From Promerops cafer (Eukaryota; Chordata; Aves; Passeriformes; Nectariniidae): a stretch of 64,000 nucleotides of DNA. Positions within the stretch are counted from its first letter, which is position 1. Each line of letters opens with the position of its first letter. The stretch is from NCBI GenBank assembly GCA_013398275.1, contig VZSE01013599.1, forward strand, positions 37,221-101,220, read 5' to 3'. Position numbers and translations under genes: made by a program. Below, piece by piece: positions 38,072-49,429 of the stretch. The notes under the pieces are model-generated. The model was not told the DNA's origin. It made no database searches and worked only from the letters and a program-made list of their open reading frames with translations.

Positions 38072-38150
38072 GGTGGCTGTGTGGTGGCTCTTCCTCTGTC
38101 CTCTGTGCCACCCTGCCCGGTGTCTGTGGCTGTGGCTCTCTCCACGCCGG

Positions 38151-38158
38151 CATTTATC
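38151..38158 (-). promoter_or_regulatory. TATA-like box of the distal CC chemokine
   Basis: The - strand reads AGAGGATAAATG about 80 bp upstream of the ATG. The CCL17-like gene has the same AGAGGATAAAT in the same relative place, so the core promoter was duplicated with the gene. Transcription would start near 38125. Confidence 0.6.
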
Positions 38159-38565
38159 CTCTGCCTGCCGCCCAGTCGGGCTGCATTTCCAAAAATATCA
38201 GACGTGTACTAAGAAGCCAGGGTAAAGGGGGTTTCTGTCATTTATTTTTGGGACGCATCCAGCAGTAGGTGGAAAAGTTCAAGGAGCAGTTCTGCATTCT
38301 ATGGAAGAGCTGTGATGTGGCAAGGGAGCTTCAGGAACCGAAAGCAGATTAAAACCATCTTCCCATGCAGGCAGAACATCAAGTCCAGTGCTCGTCTGCT
38401 TGTTTCTAACAGCAGAGACAACCCACAGCCCCTGAGCAGGGACAGGTCTCGGGTGGGTTTCATTGGTTTGCCCAGTGTCAAAGGCCAGTGATGGAGTCCC
38501 ATCCAAACTGACCTCCCCAGCCACCCTGGCCACACAGAGAGCACTGGGTTAGGCAGGAAAGCACA

Positions 38566-38673
38566 ATGGGATGGACTGGGATGGGATGGGATGGGATGGG
38601 ATGGGATGGGATGGGATGGGATGGGATGGGATGGGATGGGATGGGATGGGATGGGATGGGATGGGATGGGATG
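38566..38673. repeat. (ATGGG)n pentanucleotide microsatellite
   Basis: Eighteen uninterrupted ATGGG units lie at 38581-38670, with a slightly imperfect lead-in from 38566. The tract is about 0.5 kb upstream of the distal CC chemokine promoter. It creates spurious long Gly-Met-Asp and Pro-Ser-His reading frames. Confidence 0.97.
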
Positions 38674-41450
38674 TCAGGCAGAAGAAGCCACACTGGACCG
38701 ATCCAGAAGGGACCCCAGAGCAGGGGGTGTCAGAGATGCTTTTGGTGGGTTCAGCAGACTTCATAGAAGGGGAAGAAATGGGGCAGGGGCAGTGGGGTGT
38801 CTGAGGAGAGTCTTGAACACAAGTCTGAGCCCATGTGTTGCCTCTGCCTCCCACACCAGCACTGGGATTGAAATGAGAGTCAGGGGGATGGAGGCTTGTG
38901 GCCATCAGTGCACAGACAGGGCATTCCTGCAGGGAGATGGGACAGATCCTACCACAGCCCCAGGAGAGTCACCCAGATGCCAGGGAGGAGGGGCAGGTGG
39001 CACAGATCCCAGTGGCAGCACCACGGAGCACTGTTGGACATCAGCCCAGCTTCCATGCAGGGATCTGCTCCCTGGGAAGGCAGATGCAGCTGTGTGTGAG
39101 GAAGAGGTGAGGTCATCGTGGGAGCCCACGTAGGATTATGCTGAGTGGGAGCACAGGAAGGGAGCTGGTTTCCCTTCCTTGGGGGATGAGGCAATGCAAG
39201 GCTTCTCAAAGGGGAAGAAAGGTGGAAATTGGTTTCCTTAAAGATTATCTCATGTCTGCACCATTTCTCTGAAAGGAGAAAGGAGAACGAAACAGACCAA
39301 GTGTGCTGAAAATGCTGGTTTACAAGAAATGGTCTGCAGGACATGGAGTCTGCTGGCCTTGCACGGGGCAGGGTGGCCACACAGAGAGCTGGGCACAGCC
39401 CCACTGGGTTCCAGTGCCACTGTCCCCGGGCAGGGCTCTGCAGGGAGAAAATGCCTGACACACAGCAGCCTGAGTCCTCTTCTGTGGACTTTGCATCACC
39501 CCCAGGTTCTCCTGCCCTCCCTGTCCACATCCCCAGTGCACAGACCTGTGGGGCCAGCAGCCACCAGGGTCACACCAGCTCCTAGGCACTGGTTAAAAGC
39601 ACACAGCTGTAATTAAGGGAGAAATGAGCTAATGACTTTTTCCAACCAGCATCTCCTGGCACAGAAAACCTTATGTGCCAAGCCTGAGCTCCCTTTTCAG
39701 GCTTGTCTGAGGCACACAGTTGCTCCTCCTTTCCCTTAGCTATTTATTCCTCTCTCCAGAAGCATTAGTACATGTCTCCAATATCTGTTCTTCATAGGGC
39801 AAATCAGTGCATGTTGGATGTTTGAAGGCCTGGAAAGGCCCCACAAGGCTCTGGAGGATTGGGCTTCCCTCTGTGTCCCTGCCCCTGCAGTGGACCTTTG
39901 GGTTTGGCTTTAGTCTTCTCCAGCCTCCTCTGCAGTGCCTGGGGCATTCCCTCAGTCTCCTGAGCCATCCCACCAGTGGCACAGCCTCTTCCCCAGGTGT
40001 GGAGCTCCTGTTTAGGCAAATGCAAAGGCAGGTGGAGAGAAGAGGGGGTACAGACTCTGCAGAGGATTTTATGGGTGTCCAAACCACCTGCAACCTCACT
40101 ATAATTAATAACTGAATACAAATTTTCTGACTGAGGAAAACCCCTACTTTAGAAATTAAAATATAGGCATGGACAAAAAGAAAAAAAGCACTGTAGAGCT
40201 GGGAAATATTCTCTGACTCATAAAACGCTTTGGGTTTTGAATGGATAATCACAACAGTTAATACTTTAACAGAGAACATGAACTGTTTTCCCATGACAAA
40301 TCTCAGTGTCCAGCTGGACCTGCCCCAGCCCAGCCAGAGCCCCGAGGTCTCTGCAGCATCCGAGCCACAGCTGTCAGCAAAGGGCACAAAGTCCAAGTGA
40401 ACAGGGTGACTCCATGGCCTGAGGACCCCTGAAGTGGAAAGGCAGCAGTTTAAGAGGCTCCTGCAGGCTGAAGCCTCTGCTGGTGCACCCAGAGTTCTCC
40501 ACCTTCTTGGTACCTGTGACACCTCAGGTTCCCAGACCTGCAGTGTGTCAGGGTCATCCCTCAGCTGTGGATGGGGTTTGCCTCTGCTGTGAAAGCATCC
40601 CTAGAGCTGCTGCAGCCAAAATCTCCTTCCCCAGGAGCTGTGAGTGCTGGCAGCAAGGCTCTCTGGGTGGCTGTTGCTCAGTGACTGGCTGAGCATCATC
40701 TGGGCTAGTGGCAAGTGATGGTTTTTTTATCACTTGGTGGGGTTTTCTTGGTAGGTTTCTTTTTTTGGTTGGTTCTCCTTTTCTTTTCCCCTTATTGAGC
40801 TGTCACAGGGAAAGGACAAGGAAGTAGGGGGACATTCAGAGTTGCAGCATTTGTCTTCCCAGGTCACTGTTACATGTGAGGGAGCCCTGCTCTGCCCCCC
40901 ATGGCTGAACTCCTGCCCACTGACGGGAAGGAGAGAATGAATCCCTTACTTGCTTTATTTATTAAACTGTCTTTAACTCACTACTTTCCTCACTCTTGCC
41001 CTTCCTGTTCTGCTCCCCCTCCCAAAGCCCTGGCAGGGATCACTGCTGAGCTCTCCATGGCACCTGCCAGGGGCAAAATTTCCAGGGCTGTATGTGCAGG
41101 AGTCCCTTGTCTGATTCAGCATCCTGTGTCTGTCCTTCCTGCCCAGGGAGAGAAACAATTCCTCTGCAGCCCAGCTCAGAGACACCACAGGCCTGTGGCA
41201 GGCAGCCTGTGCTCCTCCACGGGACAGCAAATGGCACAGGCTGGAACCTCTAAGCCTGAAACTGATGGCAGTTTTGCAGCTAAAAATCCTCAGAGGAGTC
41301 TCCAGCCCCTTTGGGTCCCCTTGAAGTCCCATCCATCCCCTTCCCTTCCTGCCCTGCAGAGACCCAGTGGGAAGAGCCACCATCCCAGCCCCAGTTGCTG
41401 GCAGCAGCACAGTTGTGGGGCTGGGAGAAGAAAGGACACCACTCTCCAAC
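38674..41450. other. Intergenic region between the two CC chemokines
   Basis: About 2.8 kb lie between the distal CC chemokine's upstream region and the CCL17-like 3' end. An open - strand frame of 260 codons (39740-40522) has no recognisable domain. No mobile element was identified. Confidence 0.55.
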
Positions 41451-41466
41451 ATCACATGAAGGAGAC

Positions 41467-41472
41467 TTTATT
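41467..41472 (-). terminator. Poly(A) signal of the CCL17-like gene
   Basis: TTTATT on the + strand is AATAAA on the - strand, about 205 nt past the stop codon at 41678. Confidence 0.75.
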
Positions 41473-41677
41473 TTGCAGCTGTGATCAGCAGGCAGGTGCT
41501 GGCAGGGCCAGCAGCATTCCAGGAGCTGGTGCCCAGCTGTGGATGCAGCCCAGGCTCTGGGGAGCCCGTGCCCTCTCCCAGCAGCTGGAACATCCATAAC
41601 CCCTTCTGAGAGGGTGACTGCAAACCTTCCTTCCCACCAGGATCTTGGGTAGCCTGAACCAGGGCACTCGCTCTACA

Positions 41678-41780
41678 TCACGGGGCACGACGTCCTTTCT
41701 TTGTTAGCTCTCTAACTGCTCTCTTCACCCACTTGTCCTCTGGGTTTGCACAGACCTTGGCTTCTTTCTTGGTCTCAAAC
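41678..41780 (-). CDS. CCL17: CCL17-like exon 3 (fourth Cys and helix)
   Basis: This 103-nt exon has a CTGGCAG acceptor. It encodes FETKKEAKVCANPEDKWVKR, then AVRELTKKGRRAP and TGA. Confidence 0.92.
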
Positions 41781-42715
41781 CTGCCAGGGTTAAAGGTGAA
41801 TCTTTGTGAGGAATGACAGCTGTGATTCCACTTGTGCCCACACCGTCCTCCCTCCCCTGCACTCCTTTCCCTTTCCCTTTGTCCCTGTGTGCTGCCCCTG
41901 GGTTCTTGGTGTCCTACAAGCAGCTCATCCTGCAGCCCAGCACCTCTAGAGCTCGTGCAGAGCCTTCAGGAGCTGCAGTGGCCTTGCAGAAGTGCCCAGG
42001 CAGTCACATCCTCCCCTCTTCATGCTGGAAGACGATGGAGGTTACGCAGGCCTGTCCCTGTCCTGTCCCCAGATGGAACAGAGGAGCCCAGCCCGTGGCA
42101 GCCCAGGAGACAGCACAGCAGTAGGGAAGTTGCCAGGACTTACACAATTGCTGGGGAAAAACATTCCCTGGAAGTTAAGTAGAAACCCACGAGGTTGTCC
42201 AGCCGGAGAGCGCCCTTTACGTAGCCAAAGCAGCACTCGGATGGAGAGTAAGGGGCTGGAGAAAACAGAGAGGGACGGTGAGTGCTGGCTCTGGAAGGCA
42301 GCCTGTCTTCAGGACCTTCCCCCACGACCAGGCTGATGAACACAACATCCCCCAAGCTCTGCAAAGGCTGCCATGAGGAGCCCCAGGTGCCCTCCTCCTT
42401 CCTTCCCGGGGCAGAATGGTGCTCCAGGTTATCACCCAGCCCTGCAGCAGCTCTGCCAAAGCCACCCAGCCCCAGGAGCTGTCTCCATCCTTCCCTGCAC
42501 CCCAGGATGTGCTGCTCTGCCCTGGCCAGGGGTTGCTCCTCCTGCCAGCAGCCCCATCCCTGCTCCACAGTGGGGTTTCCTTCCTGACCACCTCAATGGG
42601 ACAACCCCGAGTCCCAACCAGCAGCAGTGGCCCATGAGGTCACTTTACCTGCACTGGAGCATGGCGAGAGGCTGAGGAGCACCACGAGCAGCAGGGCTGT
42701 CCTTGCAGTGAGCAT
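41678..42715 (-). CDS. CCL17: CC chemokine, CCL17-like (proximal copy)
   Basis: This is a secreted CC chemokine. CCL17 (TARC) in mammals signals through CCR4 on Th2 and skin-homing T cells; that role is assumed here by homology. Exons in transcription order are 42649-42715, 42144-42255 and 41678-41780, GT-AG, phases 1 and 2. The product is 93 aa, like mammalian CCL17. The signal peptide MLTARTALLLVVLLSLS covers about residues 1-22. Cys30-Cys31 (SECCFGYVKGALRL), Cys54 and Cys70 (VCANPEDKWV) are present. The pattern ECC-x-x-Y-x-KGA-x-x-L, TS-x-x-C, AIVF and VK-x-AV-x-x-L matches CCL17 better than CCL22. The tail KKGRRAP is strongly basic. The gene sits between the distal CC chemokine and CX3CL1, all on the - strand. 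The symbol is my best guess. Confidence 0.88.
42144..42255 (-). CDS. CCL17: CCL17-like exon 2 (CC motif and core)
   Basis: This 112-nt exon has a CTCCAG acceptor and a GTAAGT donor. It encodes PYSPSECCFGYVKGALRLDN through LTSRECFSPAIV. Confidence 0.92.
42649..42715 (-). CDS. CCL17: CCL17-like exon 1 (signal peptide)
   Basis: CCACCATG gives a strong start context at 42713-42715. The 67 nt end one base into an Ala codon, at donor GTAAAG. The exon matches exon 1 of the distal copy in length, phase and leader sequence. Confidence 0.9.
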
Positions 42716-42810
42716 GGTGGCTCTGGGAGGGCTCTTCCCTGCAGGATGCTGCTCTGCTGCTCTGCCTCTCTGGGGGAGCTCAGCTCTGAGCTCAGGCAAG
42801 GAGGTGCTGC

Positions 42811-42818
42811 AATTTATC
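42811..42818 (-). promoter_or_regulatory. CCL17: TATA-like box of the CCL17-like gene
   Basis: The - strand reads AGAGGATAAATTGC about 100 bp upstream of the ATG, the same core as in the distal CC gene. Confidence 0.6.
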
Positions 42819-42897
42819 CTCTCCACTCCTCCCCAGTTATCCCTTTTCCACAGAATTTGAACCAAATTCAAGTAGAAGCTACTGCTTCATTGCCCGT

Positions 42898-42907
42898 GGG
42901 GATTTCC
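42898..42907 (+). promoter_or_regulatory. Consensus NF-kB site upstream of the CCL17-like gene
   Basis: GGGGATTTCC fits GGGRNWYYCC exactly and lies about 185 bp upstream of the ATG. Mammalian CCL17 and CCL22 are NF-kB-responsive, so the site is plausible. No equivalent was seen within about 250 bp upstream of the distal copy. Confidence 0.55.
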
Positions 42908-42909
42908 AT

Positions 42910-45900
42910 GTCACATGGGATCATCAGGATTACAGACAGCCAATACCTGGAAAGACTAAATAAATTGCGTCAGCTTCTGTCTTCACCCACACAGGGAAAA
43001 TCATGAAGGAAGTGAAAACTTCCTCTCTGCAGATGTAAACTCAAGTGCTCCTGGGCCTTCAGAGAGGGGACACATAGGCATAGGAAAGGCAAAGCTTGGT
43101 GTTCCATGCAAGGTCACTCAGCCCAGAGCCAGCACAAATGTGCTGGGTGGCTTGGACATCCTGTCAAGCATTAAACAGCAGCACAGTGACTGCTGCTGCC
43201 ACCAGCCCTCCACTGGCAGAAATTGTAGCTTATTCCATGTTGGTACTATGGAGAGGAACACAACTTTTCCACCAAAAATCCCTGTTTATACCTGGGCAGT
43301 GAGGGGAAAAAAGAGAAGGGGGTGTAGTTGAGCCTTTCCTTGTGGACAGGGCTGGCTTAGCCCTGGCTCCAGGGCAGGGCAGGAGTCAGCATCAGGCTGA
43401 GGGGAATGGATGGAAAACCTACTGTTCAAAGTTTTTGGGTGTCTTTCCATCATCTTCCTCCCTCCACAGTCTTGAGGAATCCCAGATCCTGCAGGGACCT
43501 GCTGAAAGGGGTCAGCCCCTCTGTGTCAACCTGGGGGACAGTTCTCCCCCCTGTGCTGGTCCCTTCCTCAGACCTTCTGAAGGTCTAAGGGGCCCCTCTG
43601 TAGGTCCTTGTCAGTCATGCTCAGCTTGGACACTTTTTTCACCTTTCCCTCTTTTTAACCAGACTCTAAGTGGATGCATGGAGCAGTGGGGTCCCATGCA
43701 GATCCCCTGGCACCACAGGCCTCCCTCACTGCCTGTGAACTACCCAAGGGGCCACCTCAAGCCCTTCTTCACATTGGCACAACCCAGTCACTCTCTGGAA
43801 CAGGATATTGTGCCTGGGACTGTCATCCTTGGATGTGTTTTAAAATACTTGAGAGAAAAACCACCCAGTGCTGAGAACTGCTCTGGTCATGCTCAGTCCT
43901 CCCCAAGCCCAGATTCGTCAGACACATTTCTTGCTGATGGAGGCTCAAGATCCACTGCTCTGGATAGACCTCAAGAAGCTTCTGCAGAGCTGTGTTTGTT
44001 TTTCTGTCAGAAGAACTGGCCTAGGATGCTCTGCTTCCCTTTTCTCAGGATTTGAAGCCATGTCTGTGGAAGCCAGATGACTCAAAATTCCCTGGAGACC
44101 TTTTGATGTTTCTTCTTTTACACTTTGGAAAGGGAAAGGCTGATGTGCAGGCATTAATTGTTCTTCCTTCTGCCAGCCCAAGTTTTCCTTTCATTTGAAT
44201 GGACTCTGAAGAAAGTGCTCGTTCACATAAAAAATGAACATCCTTGTTACTGCAAGAGGAGGAGGAGGGAGGCTGAGGGGACGCATCAGGCTGGGCAGAA
44301 CAGCCCCGTGCTGGGTTTGGGGTCTCAGTGGGTGACTGAGCACTCCCAGCTGTGCTGGGAAACACAGCCACAGACACTGTGCACTTGGGAAGGCACTGCA
44401 AGAGCAACTGGGCTGCCAAGGCAGGAGAAAGGCAAGTTTCATCACCCAGTGCCTGAAACTTGTCCCCAAGGAAGCGGTGGGAGGTTTGGAATAAGTTTTC
44501 CCTGTTTTCTTCTATTCTACTCAGTCACTTTGACTCTTTTCCATTTACAATATGAGACATCCTTGTTTGGCTTCTTTAAACCCTCTTTACCCTTTCTGCA
44601 TGTAAAGCTCCTCCACATCCTTTGGGGTGCTCACTCCAGGGTCTCCACAGCTCCGTGTCGAAGCCCTGATTGACTCAGGACACAACCACAAACCAAAGGT
44701 GACTCTCTTCTTCCTTCCCAAAATCCCTGTGATTCCAGGCACAGCCGTGCCAACTCCTACAGCCTGGAAAGACACTCTAAAATTAGAAAATGAGAATCTC
44801 TTCCAAAGTCTGCTTCCTACAGATGGGCACTGGGGACCACCAAGTCCTGTAAGAGGCATGAGTCAATGCACTTGCACCAGAAACTGGAAGTGGCCGTATC
44901 TTTTATCGAAAGATAAAACAATGGATCTGATGTCAGTTTTCTCAAACACACTAAAAATGAGATATTTTTCCATTTTTATCCAATGAGGTCAAGCAACTAC
45001 CTCCAGTTAAGTGAAGGATGGACCTGGGCTGTGAGGGAGACTGCACTGGGGAGGCTTCTGTGTCAAGTAGCAGTCAGGGGAAATGATGCTTGATGAGGAC
45101 TTCAGCCTCCTTTGTTCAACCTTGAGCTTTTTAGAGCTCCTAGAGTTAAAGCAAGCAGCAGAGAGATGCTTCAGCTCAGCTTTTAAAGCAAAGCTAACAG
45201 AAAAAAAGAGGATATGGAAGCAATTCCAGCCTAATTTTTAGTGATTTAATTCTGAACAGAGTTAATCCTGATAATTTCAAGCTGGCACTAGAACCAGTTA
45301 TGAATTTATCCACTCCTTAGTGTTTGACTAGAAAAAAAACCCAACAATCAGAAAAAAAAAGGTTGGGGGAATCTTCTCAGCAGTAATGGGGACAGAGACA
45401 GGGCTCCAGCACCAGAGGGTCCATCCAGCCAGGAGACAAGATACCTACAGCACGGATCCAAGGTCTGTCCAAGAGACTGGATCAGAGCCAGGACATCAGA
45501 ACAGCACTCACAACACAGCAGGGACCAGAGGCTCAAGCCTGAGCTTAGATGGGGTTCCTGAGGCTTGGGCAGAGGACTGGGAGGTGTTGTGGGGGTGAGT
45601 CTACCCACAGATGAGGCTGGTCAGGATGATTATGGCCAATTAGTGCCCTCAAGGCCTGACATTTCACAGTGGGGACATGAGGGGATGGAGGTGAGGCTGT
45701 GTGGAGCCCCAGTGACTTCTCCTTCTCACAAGGTCAACCAAAACAGCTGCTAATGACATGGTGATGTTGTGGAGTGGAAATGAAACATGTGGGTTAGTAA
45801 GGGCCGAGAGAGGTCACTTCATGACCATGGGTCCCCCGTCTCCTGTGTGCTGTGGGGAAGCATCAAGACAGGACAAGCATCTTTCACACCAGGTGCAGAA

Positions 45901-46925
45901 GGCAACTCTCATCCCCCTGAGCAGAACAGACGTGGCATTAGTTATCCCCTGGACCAAACTCTACCCCTGAGGCAGCCCATGGAGCTCCAGGAGAAGCAGG
46001 GGAAGGTGTGTAGGGGACACCCTTGGCACAAGACCTTTCCCTGCACGGCCAGACACCAAGACCAGCAAAGCCAGGGAGTGTGTGCCACCCTCAGACCAGG
46101 GGCACCCAAAAACTCCAGAGGAGCAGCCTCCAAACAGCCGTGCTGGTGCCAGCTGTGCCTGTCAGAAATTATCAGAAATGGTTAATCCTGTCAGGCCTGG
46201 CTTGTTTACACCGCCCCCTCCTTCCTCGACTGCCCTCTCCCCGAGGAGACAGAGGAGAAACGAAATTTAAAAAAACAAAAGTGCTTTCATTTCCTTTGAG
46301 TTTCCTTATCCCCTTTCTGGCCTGGTGACTCAGCTGCCGGAAATTTTCATTGACTTCTGCATCTACCTAGAAGGGCACGGGCCTGAGAGATGGTTGGGAT
46401 GAGACCTCCTGAAATGTAGGGAAGACGCTCATCCCCGACCCTCTTGCTCCTGCCAGCTCCCCACTCCAGGCAAACCCAAGAACTGACTCTTTCATTGAGT
46501 TGCTCTTCCCACCTCTCCAGCACCAGAGAGTAGCACATAAGGGCAACCCAAGCCCTGGCTGGGGTGGCAGAGGTCCTATCTCAGCCCTTGCCCTCTTGCC
46601 TCCTTACAGAACAAACTTGGAGTGTAACATCTGCTTTCTCTGAGCTGCTGTTTGGGCTTAGCTTTGCTTAAAAAACGCAAAACCCCTGATGTTTGTTTTC
46701 TCTATTGCCTTAGTAAGATGGGAAACACAAATCCCTGTGAGGAAATATATTTCCTGCAAACATCTGCAAGATCAAAACCCTTACAGGAGATGGAGCAATA
46801 GCCTGGCCACATCCAGCACTGCCAGCTTTGCCATTTCTTGGTGATGTTGGAATGCTCAATCATAGGTGTTCATCTCTGCAGGGACCAGGCTTGGTAACCC
46901 AGCTCAAGGCTCAATCCCCTGAGGA
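42910..46925. other. Intergenic region between the CCL17-like gene and CX3CL1
   Basis: About 4 kb with no recognised exon or mobile element. A + strand frame of 237 codons (43342-44055) is open but shows no domain or codon pattern that I recognise. Confidence 0.5.
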
Positions 46926-46947
46926 TGAAAGTTTTTAACATAAGGAC

Positions 46948-46953
46948 TTTATT
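46948..46953 (-). terminator. CX3CL1: Candidate poly(A) signal of CX3CL1
   Basis: TTTATT on the + strand reads AATAAA on the - strand in a locally AT-rich stretch, about 2.5 kb after the stop codon. Nearer alternatives are TTTATT at about 48685 and at about 49326, so the real end may be shorter. Confidence 0.45.
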
Positions 46954-49429
46954 ACTTTTACTTCTATAAAAATGTACAGTTCATATGTCATGCACACACT
47001 TAATATACAAATGAACAGGAGCTTGTAACAGTCACTGTGCTCTACAGCAAGTGGTGTTTTAACCCCCAGAAATGGGTGACACCCACAGGCTCCATCCTCC
47101 CTCCCTCCCTCCCTCCCAGACTGCCCTTTGCAGAGAGGGGAACAGCAGTGTCCCCCTGTCCTGGGTCTCCTGTCCCCTGTGAGGGTGCCAGCACCCTGCC
47201 TGCAAACAGCCGAGGGGCAGGAGAGGGGAGCAGGGAGAGCACGAGGACAGGGCCAGCCTGGAGAAGCAGCTCCTCCCAGTGAGCTCCAGTGGGATCACGG
47301 CAGCTGGGGGACGGTGGGAGCTGCTGGTGGAGCTGACAGCAGTGTCCTTTCAAAGCCTGGAGGGACTCCAGGGGATCTGACTGGTGCACATCCATCTCCC
47401 CAGCACTGCTCCAAGACAAGCACTTCACCTGCAGCAGACAAGTGTCCACTCCATCCCACAGACATGCACGAGCCATCTAAGACCAGCAACAAAATAGACA
47501 AGGCACAGTGTTTTCCAGTGCTGCCAAAAAGGTCTCGACTCCAAGCAGCTCAGACATGACATTACATACTTTCAAAAAGCTATAAAATCTTTTTACAAAA
47601 ATAACATTTTTAGTGTTTCATATAAAAATAATGCCACAGTACATCGCCTCACGAGTTCCAGCTGTGCACAAGTGGGGTGCATGGGGAGGTGGCACTGGCA
47701 GAGCCAGATTTACCCTGTAGGAAAATCAACCCCAACCCGGGTTCCACAGCTGAGCTGCTGCACAAGGAAGGATTTCACTCCAAAATTAACCACTGCAATT
47801 AATCTGATTGCATCCCATACTTGCAAAGGCTGAGATGAATCCAGTCAACAAAATGCAGAAGTAAGGGATGTGTGATGGCAGAAAGCAAACACAGTTGTAG
47901 TCTGTCCTCTCCCCCTGCAGGGCTGGATGGATGCCCTGAAGGTGCAATCTGACAGATCTAACAGGCCACATTCCTCAAGCTCTGATTTACAGCTGGCCCA
48001 TCATTTTTTATGATCTTGCTTATTATGTTTTTCCTTTCACTTCATGCATATTTGTACTTAGGGATCTGATCCACTGAGGTTGGTTAGGATCTGACCCTTG
48101 ATAGGTATCTACTTACAAAAGCATCACACCATGAAGACCTTTGCACACCCCAGCAGAATTCATCCTGGGGTCAAAGTTCAATATGGGCTTTCAGGACTTG
48201 ACCACAGATAAAACATAAGACTTATGTACAGCAATGTCAGGATGTGTAAAAATCAAAACCAATTTGGGGTTTAAAAAGCCTGGTTCTTTTACAGTGCTTT
48301 CATAGCCTGGTGATCAGTGCTATCCAAAGTGGAAAAACTAAAATGTGGCTGACGTATAGGACCATGAACAGGCATTTTGTGCTTTTTTTTTTTTTTGTGG
48401 ATCAGCAAATGTGCTTATTTCTAGAGAGAAAATGGGATCAAAAGGATGTTATGTCTGCTGTGGTAGAGTAATTCCTTCATTACTACATCCAGAAGTGCCT
48501 TTAGCTCCACATTTCCTGGGTTTTGTGCTTGCAGAGAACAGTGGAAATGTTCCAATGATAACACAGGAATAGCAAAATTATTGGGTGACTTCTTGTTTTG
48601 TCCCATTTGTGACGATTCGCCAGCGTTATCCTGCCCTGGTGATGGATGCAGCTGGACACAAGGTGCATCAGCTGGCAGAAGGGGTTTATTGCATTGATTT
48701 GCCAAGAACCAGCTCTCAGAATTCACCTGCAAGAAGAAATACCCATAGCTGCTAAAAGGAAGGGCCTGATTTCAAGCAGCAGATAGACTCTGGGTTGCCA
48801 GCTTCTCCAAATAGAAGATCTGTAGCACTGACTTTCAGTTCCCTGATCAGATGCAGCAATGGTCAACTATTTCTGAAAAGCTGGGCTATCCCTCGTGTCT
48901 CCAGCAAGAGAAAATGATGAGACTAAGTTCCATCAGCCCAAGGAGAGCCAGCACCCAGCTGGCCATCAGCTTCAGTCTTGGTCTGACAGAGCAGAGCCCT
49001 GAAGTGCAAAGAAAGAAGCAGCAGAGAGTTTAAGTGCAAATTGTGTGGGTTTGGTGTTAAGATTGCTCAAGGTGGCAGAGCTCAAGTCCAGCAGTGTGGG
49101 TGGGTGAGTGGCTTCTTGCCTGGGCCATGATGAACCACAGAAAAATTCCCAACAGCAACATGGAAAAGAGCCAACAGCAATAGAACAACCACAGCCTTTG
49201 TACATAACAGTACCAGTAGAAAAGAAGTGTCTCCCTTATTTCCAAAACACTGTGATGGGTCAACGATGAAGTATATATATTATTTGGCATTCCGCTCTAC
49301 AAAAACATCATTTTTCTCTGTGATTTTTATTCCCAGGCTTGCTTCCTACTGGTCACCAGTTCAGCATGAACAGCTTTTCTGCAGCAACACACACACAGCT
49401 GAGGCCAGAAATGTCCATGCCAGAAGCAT
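46948..49429 (-). other. CX3CL1: Probable CX3CL1 3' UTR
   Basis: This stretch is free of recognised genes. It is AT-richer than the flanking intergenic DNA and ends at an AATAAA on the - strand. A long 3' UTR is usual for CX3CL1. A run of CCCT units on the + strand lies near 47096-47118 and a T run near 48384-48398. The extent is inferred from the poly(A) signal only. Confidence 0.45.

Noticed and set aside
38478..39133. Frames rich in Gly-Met-Asp or Pro-Ser-His repeats
   Set aside because: They are read from the (ATGGG)n microsatellite and its flanks; all frames of a pentanucleotide repeat without stops stay open.
39740..40522. 260-codon - strand frame between the CC genes
   Set aside because: No domain, no splice context and no codon pattern; likely chance in GC-rich DNA.
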